From: Nitrospira sp.
Lineage (GTDB): Bacteria > Nitrospirota > Nitrospiria > Nitrospirales > Nitrospiraceae
Assembly (NCBI GenBank): GCA_035968315.1
Contig: JAVYIN010000005.1
Coordinates: 62,001 to 126,000, forward strand
Reading direction: 5' to 3'
Length of the DNA: 64,000 nt
Below the pieces are notes generated by a model. The model was not told the DNA's origin, did no database searches, and was given only the letters and a program-made list of their open reading frames with translations. The stretch's first letter is position 1; each line of letters opens with the position of its first letter. The position numbers and the translations under genes are program-made. This document shows positions 27,587 through 34,357 of this stretch, piece after piece.

Positions 27587-29074
27587 TTTCTGCGAATACC
27601 ACCGATAGCCCTTGGTCTCGGTGAATTGGGCTTTCGGGGCTCCGCCGGGCTTTTCCAGCAATAGCACTTTGAAGTCGATGAGGCCGAACCAGGCGGGATC
27701 GACCACGTCGTGGTAGTGCGCGCCGTGGATTTTGGGGAGTATGTCGCCGAGCGCCTGCTTCAGCTCGCTTTCGGTGTAGGCGCGGACAGTGAAGGGCTTG
27801 TTCATGGCCTGGCAGAACCGCTGAATAGTATAGGCCGCGCCGGTGCAGAGCACCTTCGTGTCCGGCTTGATCGCCAGGAATTGGGGGAGCGAGAGGTAGC
27901 GCTCTTGGAAGCCCAGCCAGCGCACGGCCTGTTTCAAGTGGGAATATTGCACTTCATACTCGGTATGGCCCGGCAGCTTCACCGGGGCGGGCCAGCCTTC
28001 TTCAATGCCGAATTCGGTCAGGAAGGCATGGCCTCCTGGTTTCAGCACCCGCCAGAGTTCGGCGACGAAGCGGATGGGGCCTAAATTGAAAATCACCTCG
28101 TCGGGTGGATTCGTTTCGATCGGAAGGCGGAGCCGTCTGATCCAGTCCAGGGCTTCCTGGTGCTGCTCGGTCTCACCCTTGTTGGTGAGCAGCTCCTGGC
28201 GCGTCAGTTTGACCGGCGTCATGTCGGCCATATTTTCGTTGTCGATGACGAGATCGACGGAGTTGTCCGTGAAGGGCAGCGCTTCGGCATTCGCTCGCGT
28301 GCCGAGTCCGCCCCAGCCGCCTTCTTGGGCCCGCTTGGTCTGGAGCTTCAGGAACGGACTGGTGATGTCGAGTGAGATGTATTTAATGGACTGTCTTTCG
28401 AACGGAAGCAGTTCTTTGCCCAGTTCGCGCGCAACATAGCCGAGCCCGCCGCCGATTTCGAGGATGACTTTCGGTTTGGGATTGAACCAGCCCAGCTTGC
28501 GGAGTTGCCGCATGAGGAGCCGGCCATAGGTGAGCCCGGCGAGCGCGTCGTTCGGCTCACGGAACAGGTGTGAGACGGTGGTTTCGATCAGGTCGAAGTG
28601 GCCGTCGTCCTCTGCGCTGTGGGTCAGCTCGTGATGATGGAAGTCTTCCAGGTGCTCTTCTCCCTCGAACCCTTCCTGCCCGGACCAGCCTTCGCGGATC
28701 TGCTGGAGGAGAATATCCCACTTGGCCTTGTGCCGGTGGCCGCCCGGCGGCTCGGTGCCGAAGTAGCAGAGGGAGTAGTTCGGAGTGGCCCAGCGTTCCA
28801 GGTGCCATTGGCCCGGCTGGCCGTCCGGCCCGCAGACTTTGTTGCCGTATTTTTCGAGCAGGGCGCCAACGGTGATGTGGCCGTTCATCGACTTGAGCAT
28901 TTCGATGCCGGTCAGGTTCAGCCGGATGAGCGGGAAATTGTCGTCGAGCGGCGCCAGCCAGTATTCGTCTTCGCGATGCTGATAGGCGACGAGGTCGGGA
29001 ATGTGCCAGGCGAGGAGGTTCAGCGTCTCGCCGGTCAGGTGGAGCGGTTCTTGAACTGCAGCTACGGGCTTCAT
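27584..29074 (-). CDS. SAM methyltransferase fused to a PqqD-like domain
   Basis: A 496-aa protein. Residues about 35-75 (FPLIRLNLTGIEMLKSMNGHITVGALLEKYG in part) look like a PqqD-type peptide-binding domain. A class I methyltransferase domain follows, with motif I VILEIGGGLGYVARELG near residue 205 and a later VLKPGGHAFLTEFG. PqqD domains bind RiPP leader peptides, so methylation of a peptide or a related small substrate is possible. No precursor peptide or radical SAM gene is visible nearby. It is transcribed alone. Confidence 0.7.
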   Translation of the reverse strand: MKPVAAVQEPLHLTGETLNLLAWHIPDLVAYQHREDEYWLAPLDDNFPLIRLNLTGIEMLKSMNGHITVGALLEKYGNKVCGPDGQPGQWHLERWATPNYSLCYFGTEPPGGHRHKAKWDILLQQIREGWSGQEGFEGEEHLEDFHHHELTHSAEDDGHFDLIETTVSHLFREPNDALAGLTYGRLLMRQLRKLGWFNPKPKVILEIGGGLGYVARELGKELLPFERQSIKYISLDITSPFLKLQTKRAQEGGWGGLGTRANAEALPFTDNSVDLVIDNENMADMTPVKLTRQELLTNKGETEQHQEALDWIRRLRLPIETNPPDEVIFNLGPIRFVAELWRVLKPGGHAFLTEFGIEEGWPAPVKLPGHTEYEVQYSHLKQAVRWLGFQERYLSLPQFLAIKPDTKVLCTGAAYTIQRFCQAMNKPFTVRAYTESELKQALGDILPKIHGAHYHDVVDPAWFGLIDFKVLLLEKPGGAPKAQFTETKGYRWYSQK

Positions 29075-29272
29075 GATGTGCGATCGTCCCCCGTGGGAAG
29101 GCGCAGCCTACAGGAGCGACCGGTGCTCTCGCAAGACCAAATGGCGTGACACGTTACAAGAGGCAGGTATCAAGTGGAGGCGGCCCCCTCCATGCAGTTG
29201 CCATTCTGTCCCTTGCGGCTTGTCCCTTGTGGCCGGAAGGGAGAATGCCGCTGGGAAGATTTTACTATCCTT

Positions 29273-29650
29273 CTAGAGTTGAGAGGGACCTAATGCCGCG
29301 TCTGTCACCGTGAGCACGCCCCGCATAATGGGGTGAATGCGGCAGTGGTAGGCGTAGCGGCCCGGGGGGAGGCCCTGAAGATCGAACTGCTCTCCCGGCG
29401 GGATTGTTCCGGAATCGAAGAAACAGGGGCTGCCGTCTTCGATGCAGCCATTGTGGGTCACGGTATGGTGCGTCGGCGTGGGGTTATCCCAGCGGACGGG
29501 GCTGCCGCTGGCGACGGTGGCCCGAACCGGCGCGAAATAGGGTGACCCGTCCTCGATCATAATCAGGGTATATGGCGGCGTCGCAGAGATTGGCCAGGCT
29601 AACCCCCCGACGAGAAGACTGCTCATGACGATGCTCAGTGACCACTTCAC
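29273..29650 (-). CDS. Exported cupredoxin (plastocyanin-like)
   Basis: A 125-aa protein with a signal peptide (about 1-23) and a blue-copper fold. Ligands are H61 or H62 in THHTVTH, C103 in YAYHC, H106 and M109 in RIHPIM. The GTG start has AAGGAGCG upstream on the minus strand. It likely acts in periplasmic electron transfer or copper handling. Confidence 0.85.
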   Translation of the reverse strand: MKWSLSIVMSSLLVGGLAWPISATPPYTLIMIEDGSPYFAPVRATVASGSPVRWDNPTPTHHTVTHNGCIEDGSPCFFDSGTIPPGEQFDLQGLPPGRYAYHCRIHPIMRGVLTVTDAALGPSQL

Positions 29651-29985
29651 GGGATCGACGCTCCTTTTCTTGCTCTACGGATGAGCCGTTATTTCGGCCT
29701 TGTAAGACTCGTTTTCGCCATGTTCTCACTTAATCAGTGTATCACGGAGGGAGCCTTGCCCGGCTAGTCTGCCGGGCTGTTACTGTTTTAGGCTGACGGC
29801 TCGACGATTGTGTGACCGGGGAGGCGGCATCGGCGTGATGCCGGCCGTTTCCCCGCTCTCATTAGGGGAAATATCGGGGGCGGGAGTCCGGCGAATATGC
29901 TGGTTGCAAGAGGCTATAGGTTCATGCTAGATGGAGGCCGCAATGCGAGACGCCAGGCGTTGTGGACTCTAGAGGAGGAATACTG
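29651..29985. other. 335-bp divergent intergenic region with two hairpins
   Basis: It lies between the cupredoxin (minus) and histone-like (plus) genes. GCCCGGC/GCCGGGC at 29758-29777 forms a seven-base stem followed by a T-rich stretch on the plus strand. A second hairpin, GGCATC/GATGCC inside GGGGA/TCCCC, spans 29818-29854. A promoter for the histone-like gene is at 29904-29933. No further gene is seen. Confidence 0.5.
29904..29933 (+). promoter_or_regulatory. Promoter for the histone H1-like gene
   Basis: TTGCAA at 29904-29909 and TAGATG at 29928-29933 are 18 bases apart, about 50 bases before the ATG. Confidence 0.35.
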
Positions 29986-30498
29986 ATGGCGAAGGTCAAG
30001 AAGAAAGCCGCAAAGAAGTCGTCGGGAAAGGCCAAGGCCAAGCAGCCGGCTAAGAAGACGGCGGCGAAAAAGGCGGTCAAGAAACGGGCTGCCGTGAAGC
30101 GCGCCAAGCCGGCGACGAAGAAGCCCGCCGCCAAGAAGAAGCCTGCCGCGAAAAAGCCGGTGGCCAAGAAGAAACCGGTTGTGAAGAAGCCGGTGGCCAA
30201 GAAAAAGGCCTCGGCGCCGAAGAAGGCTGCCGCGCCTGCCGCGAAGGCGGCCGCTCCTCAGGTCGAGGAGGCTCCACGAAAGCCCGTTGCCGCGATCCCG
30301 GCAGCCATTGAGGCGCCCAAAGAGGTCGAGCTCGATGAGGACATCGCCGACGATGAGTTGGAGATGGAAGGTGAGATCGAAGAGGATATGCAGGAGGAAG
30401 ATCTCGCCCTCGATGCTAATGACGATGACGAGGATGTGGATTTCCTCGATAAATCCGAAGACCTGCTCGACGACACCGACGATTATCGGAACAATTAG
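29986..30498 (+). CDS. Histone H1-like protein with acidic tail
   Basis: A 170-aa low-complexity protein with two opposite halves. Residues 1-90 are Lys/Ala/Pro repeats (AAKK, PAAKK, KKPVAKK) as in histone H1 tails and bacterial H1-like proteins. Residues 115-170 are strongly acidic (DEDIADDELEMEGEIEEDM and further Asp/Glu runs). It probably binds DNA through the basic half; the acidic half may self-mask or contact partners. AGGAGGA seven bases before the ATG is a strong ribosome-binding site, suggesting abundant expression. Confidence 0.8.
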   Translation: MAKVKKKAAKKSSGKAKAKQPAKKTAAKKAVKKRAAVKRAKPATKKPAAKKKPAAKKPVAKKKPVVKKPVAKKKASAPKKAAAPAAKAAAPQVEEAPRKPVAAIPAAIEAPKEVELDEDIADDELEMEGEIEEDMQEEDLALDANDDDEDVDFLDKSEDLLDDTDDYRNN

Positions 30499-30591
30499 CG
30501 ATCGTCTGGTCTGCCCAAGGTTGTGTGCGTGGAGTGGGCCGGCGTTTGAGAAGGGTGTTTGTGTCTTGCCGAAGGGGCCTCAGCTAGCCGC

Positions 30592-31044
30592 ATGAGTCAT
30601 TTCATTTTTGTGGCTGGCACGCTCCGAGAGCGGAGTTCGATCGAGAGTGCGGAACTGCAACTGTCCCATGGGCTATGGGGTTGTTGCACGGCTCTGATTC
30701 GTGACAATCTGGCCAAGTTGCTGACGCCGGATTCCCATGCGTTGATCTATGTATTGAAGGCGGGGATCTGTGCGGATGTGGCCATTACCTCGCCGGTCTT
30801 GCCGCTTCATGACATGGATGAGTTTCTGCGGGACGATTTTAAGACCGAAGCACGCTTCGGTTTTGTCCGTGTCGCGTTGACGAAGCAGTGGGCCTCTTCC
30901 CCCCAGGACACCCATGCGCTGTTGCAGCGGGTCTTGCAGATCCCGGATCAGGCGGAACTGAGCCGGCGATTGAGCCTCGGCATGCACGGGTTGACGGAGG
31001 AGGAGTATCGGGCCATCGTTGAGGGGCTGGTGACGGTCTCGTAG
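30592..31044 (+). CDS. Unknown 150-aa protein
   Basis: I do not recognise it. It is soluble with mixed alpha-beta character, starting SHFIFVAGTLRERSSIESAELQLSHGLWG. No catalytic motif is evident. The ATG at 30592 lacks a clear ribosome-binding site; the frame extends to 30559. It follows the histone-like gene by 93 bases. Confidence 0.6.
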   Translation: MSHFIFVAGTLRERSSIESAELQLSHGLWGCCTALIRDNLAKLLTPDSHALIYVLKAGICADVAITSPVLPLHDMDEFLRDDFKTEARFGFVRVALTKQWASSPQDTHALLQRVLQIPDQAELSRRLSLGMHGLTEEEYRAIVEGLVTVS

Positions 31045-31143
31045 CTCCCCATTGTTCGCGCCTCTTCTGTTTGCATCGCGCTCTGCTACTCACACCAATC
31101 GCTCACCTTGCCTTGGCAGGGGGCATTTCGAATCACGGCGGTC

Positions 31144-32250
31144 ATGACTATGTTGAAAACGCGGTTTCTTCGATCGGTTTGTGTTGTGGCGGCTGTCGTT
31201 GCCGTGGGGGTGGCGGTGTTTCTCCCGGCAAGCCTGGCGGCCGCGGCCTGTACGGTCGAGTCCTCACCAGCCGGGAAACCTGGCCCGCTCATGGTGCATC
31301 TTGGCGCCGACTGTACCGGCTCCGACCGGGAAGCGAATGCGGTGAAGGCGGCCGCTATTCTCAAGACCATCGCGCAGGGGCAGGCCGTCGATCTCGTTGG
31401 GGTCGTAGTGCAGGGCGATCTCATCGTCGATCAACTGCCATTGTATCAATCGCAGGTGCCGAAGGGGCTTACCCCTGAGCAGCAGGCGGCGCTCAATTCC
31501 ATCGAGGCGGATGAGTTACGGGTCATCCAGGGACCGATCACGATTCGCGATTCGATTGTGGAGGGGGCCCTGCGCCATCAGTCCGCGAAGGGCACGGTGC
31601 AGTTCGCCGGTCCCGTCGATCTTCAGGGCACGCAGTTCAAGGACGGGGTGGATCTTTCGCGGGCGGTGTTTCAGGGAGTAGTCACCATCGATCGGGCGGT
31701 ATTCGAGCGCGAGTCCTATTTTATCCGGGGGCAATTTGCCGAGGCGTTCCACTGTGTCGACACGCGGTTTGGTCCGCATACGAGATTTCATCGGTCGGTC
31801 TTCCGGGGAGCGGTTGATTGTCAGGGGAGTCTCTTCAATGGCATGGCCGAGTTCTTGGAGGTGGTTTTTGAACAGCCGGTTCAGTTTGACCGGGCACGGT
31901 TTGGGCTCGGGACAGGGTTTTCCGGAGCGCAATTCAAGAAGACCGTGAGCTTTGCCGATGCCATTTTTAGCCGGGAGGCCTTCTTCGGGTTTGCGGTGTT
32001 TGCCGGGAACGTCCAGTTTGCCGGCGCCCAGTTTCTTCAAACCGCCGATTTCTCCAATGCGGAGTTCAAGCGAGGAGAAGATCTTGCCAAGGTGCGATTC
32101 GATCAGGCGCCGACGATGACTGGCGCAAAAGGGGTCTCGCCAGAGGGGCAGGGAAAGGGGGGGCAATCCCCTGCCATGCAGTATGGTGTGACGCTATTTT
32201 TTCTCCTGATGGCCGCTGTGTTAGTCGCCTATGCCCTCAAGCTGAAGTAA
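31144..32250 (+). CDS. Exported pentapeptide-repeat protein with C-terminal anchor
   Basis: A 368-aa protein. A signal peptide (about 1-33) precedes a globular part and then a run of degenerate pentapeptide repeats from about residue 170 to 320 (for example VDLSRAVF, VTIDRAVF, FSGAQFKKTVSFADAIF, VQFAGAQFLQTADFSNAEF) that should form a right-handed beta-helix. A C-terminal hydrophobic segment (VTLFFLLMAAVLVAYALKLK) would anchor it, so the helix faces the periplasm. The start at 31144 gives the best signal peptide; the frame opens at 31108. Function unknown. Confidence 0.8.
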   Translation: MTMLKTRFLRSVCVVAAVVAVGVAVFLPASLAAAACTVESSPAGKPGPLMVHLGADCTGSDREANAVKAAAILKTIAQGQAVDLVGVVVQGDLIVDQLPLYQSQVPKGLTPEQQAALNSIEADELRVIQGPITIRDSIVEGALRHQSAKGTVQFAGPVDLQGTQFKDGVDLSRAVFQGVVTIDRAVFERESYFIRGQFAEAFHCVDTRFGPHTRFHRSVFRGAVDCQGSLFNGMAEFLEVVFEQPVQFDRARFGLGTGFSGAQFKKTVSFADAIFSREAFFGFAVFAGNVQFAGAQFLQTADFSNAEFKRGEDLAKVRFDQAPTMTGAKGVSPEGQGKGGQSPAMQYGVTLFFLLMAAVLVAYALKLK

Positions 32251-32290
32251 ATCAGTATCTTAGCTCGACCCACCATATATAGTTTCAGGC

Positions 32291-32320
32291 TTGCCCCACC
32301 CCCCTATAACTTGGTATAAC
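32291..32320 (+). promoter_or_regulatory. scpAB promoter next to the GTG start
   Basis: TTGCCC (32291-32296) and TATAAC (32315-32320) are 18 bases apart. Seven bases separate the -10 from the GTG at 32328 and there is no ribosome-binding site, so the scpA message is predicted to be leaderless. Confidence 0.55.
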
Positions 32321-32327
32321 GCCACCC

Positions 32328-33137
32328 GTGGAGCAACACACCGACGGGTTCGCACAGACTGAGCTTCCCTACCAGGTCCGCATCGAGAATTTCGAGGGGC
32401 CGCTGGATCTGCTGCTGCATCTCATCAAGAAAAGCGAAATCAATATTTACGATATTCCCATCGCCATGATTGCCCAGCAATACCTGGAGTATGTCGAGGC
32501 GATGAAGGAGTTGAATCTGAACGTGGCCGGGGAATTCCTCGTCATGGCCGCGACGCTGTTGCAGATCAAGTCAAAGATGCTGCTGCCGGCCGATGAAGCG
32601 GCGGAGGATGAAGAGGACGGCCCCGATCCGCGGGAAGAATTGGTCCGGCGCCTGTTGGAGTATAAGACGTATAAAGAAGCGGCCCGCCAGCTCGATGGGC
32701 AGGAAAAGATGTGGCGCGAGATCTTCAGCCGGGAGCCGGGCCCGCCCGTCGAAGTCGAGTCCGATGAAACCCTGCTCGAAAATGTGAGCCTGTTCGATCT
32801 CGTGGACGCGCTGAACGGCATCATGCAGCGCAATCCCGCGGGGAAAAAACTGATCGAGATCATCCCGGATAATTTGACGGTTCGTGAGCGGATGAATGTG
32901 ATTCTGGAAACGCTCGAGGGCAAGGATTCCGTGGCCTTTGCCGCGTTGTTCGAAGAATCCTGCCACCGGCTGGTGATCATTGTGACATTCTTGGCCTTGC
33001 TGGAGCTGATCAGGCTGCGTGTCGCACGGGTGTTTCAAGGAGAAACGTTCGGGCCGATCCTGGTGTCGCGGGCGTTTTCTCTCGTGCCGGACCCTGCCGA
33101 GCTGGATGATTCGGATGCTGAATGGAGGGGGACATGA
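32328..33137 (+). CDS. scpA: Segregation and condensation protein A
   Basis: Kleisin subunit of the SMC-ScpAB condensin. The N-terminus has YQVRIENFEGPLDLLLHLIKKSEINIYDIPIA, a clear ScpA signature that contacts the SMC neck, and the C-terminal FVTFLALLEL-like IVTFLALLELIRLRVARVFQ is the winged helix that binds the SMC head. Length 269 aa is normal. The GTG start is supported by the promoter position. It overlaps scpB by four bases. Confidence 0.93.
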   Translation: MEQHTDGFAQTELPYQVRIENFEGPLDLLLHLIKKSEINIYDIPIAMIAQQYLEYVEAMKELNLNVAGEFLVMAATLLQIKSKMLLPADEAAEDEEDGPDPREELVRRLLEYKTYKEAARQLDGQEKMWREIFSREPGPPVEVESDETLLENVSLFDLVDALNGIMQRNPAGKKLIEIIPDNLTVRERMNVILETLEGKDSVAFAALFEESCHRLVIIVTFLALLELIRLRVARVFQGETFGPILVSRAFSLVPDPAELDDSDAEWRGT

Positions 33138-34150
33138 CGCCCATGACCGACGAAATGACCGACGTGATCGCCGCGCCGGAAGCCAGCCCTGGTACGGACG
33201 CTCCGGAGACGTTCGAGCTCAGTGCCGGTGAAGCGCCGGTCGAGCAGAGCGCGGCCGTCCAAGCGATCGCAGAGCGGGAGCTGAAAGGCATTCTGGAATC
33301 GCTGCTGTTTATCTCGCCGGAACCGCTGTCCGTCCAGCGGCTGCTCGCCGTGATCGGCGATGTCAGCAAGGCGGAGATCGTGCGTGCCTTGCAAGCACTG
33401 GGGCAGGATTTGGAGCACGAGGGCCGGGGCGTCCGGCTGGCCGAGATCGCCGGCGGCTATCGCCTGGTGACGAAGCAGGAGTATGCCTCCTGGATCAAGC
33501 GGTTGGACAAGGCCAAATCCGCGGCCAAGCTGTCCAGGTCGGCCCTCGAATCGCTCGCGATCATCGCCTACAAGCAGCCGATCGTGAAATCGGAAATCGA
33601 GGAAATTCGCGGGGTGGAAACCTCGGGGGTCGTGCGGACGTTGCTGGAGCGGAAATTGGTCCGCATCGTGGGGCGCAAGGAAGTGCCGGGCCGCCCGATC
33701 ATGTATGGCACCACGAAATTCTTCCTTGAGCATTTCGGGCTGAACGATCTCTCGCAGCTTCCGCCCTTGCGCGAGTTCAAAGAGCTGGGCGAGTCGGAGC
33801 AGTCGATGCTGCCGATCGGTGAGGCGGATGTGCTGGCCGTAGAGGGCGAAGTACCGCCGGCCGATAGGGTGGAGCAGGTGGTGGAACAGCAGGTGGTGTT
33901 AACCGGGCAGGATGGCGCATCGGGCGAAGCTGCCGATCTCCTGATAGCGGAAGATCGCGCGAGTGGCGGGCCGATCGACGCGGCCGCCCAAGAAACCCTG
34001 AGCGATCAGGGCGACAGCGAGGTCCTCGCGGAAACAGCGGCGGAGGAAACGCTCTGCGCCCAGGGCGGTATGCCCGAAGAAGCGGCTGAGGGCGCTCATC
34101 CTTCGAGGGGCAATGGCGAATTGGCCGATGAGCCGCTCGAGCACGCCTAG
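33134..34150 (+). CDS. scpB: Segregation and condensation protein B
   Basis: Winged-helix partner of ScpA. The core (about residues 40-210) has LKGILESLLFISPEPLSVQRLLAV, ALESLAIIAYKQPIVKSEIEEIRGV and GRPIMYGTTKFFLEHFGLNDLSQLPPL. At 338 aa it is much longer than the usual roughly 200 because of an N-terminal leader and a C-terminal acidic, Ala/Glu-rich tail of about 120 residues. GGAGGGGG supports the ATG at 33134 over the one at 33122. Confidence 0.92.
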   Translation: MTPMTDEMTDVIAAPEASPGTDAPETFELSAGEAPVEQSAAVQAIAERELKGILESLLFISPEPLSVQRLLAVIGDVSKAEIVRALQALGQDLEHEGRGVRLAEIAGGYRLVTKQEYASWIKRLDKAKSAAKLSRSALESLAIIAYKQPIVKSEIEEIRGVETSGVVRTLLERKLVRIVGRKEVPGRPIMYGTTKFFLEHFGLNDLSQLPPLREFKELGESEQSMLPIGEADVLAVEGEVPPADRVEQVVEQQVVLTGQDGASGEAADLLIAEDRASGGPIDAAAQETLSDQGDSEVLAETAAEETLCAQGGMPEEAAEGAHPSRGNGELADEPLEHA

Positions 34151-34162
34151 CCGTGTGAACTG

Positions 34163-34185
34163 GCGCCGGGCGCCTCTGCCGGCGC
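34163..34185 (+). terminator. GC hairpin after scpB
   Basis: GCGCCGG (34163-34169) pairs with CCGGCGC (34179-34185) 12 bases after the scpB stop. There is no T run, so termination would need assistance. Confidence 0.4.
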
Positions 34186-34251
34186 ATCGAGATAGCCAGT
34201 GTGTGGTGGTGACGACGGGGGAACGCGCAGATTCCACGGCAGTCCTCGCCT

Positions 34252-34281
34252 TGACTCTGTTTCAAGCCCTTTGTTAGACTC
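34252..34281 (+). promoter_or_regulatory. Promoter for the NHL-repeat gene
   Basis: TTGACT (34252-34257) and TAGACT (34276-34281) are 18 bases apart, giving a leader of about 70 bases before the ATG at 34358. Confidence 0.5.
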
Positions 34282-34357
34282 GCCAGTCCAATCCTAAGTT
34301 ATTGAAAGAACCATTGTTCTTGGCACGGGACCGCTTTAGCAACACGAGGCAACACCT

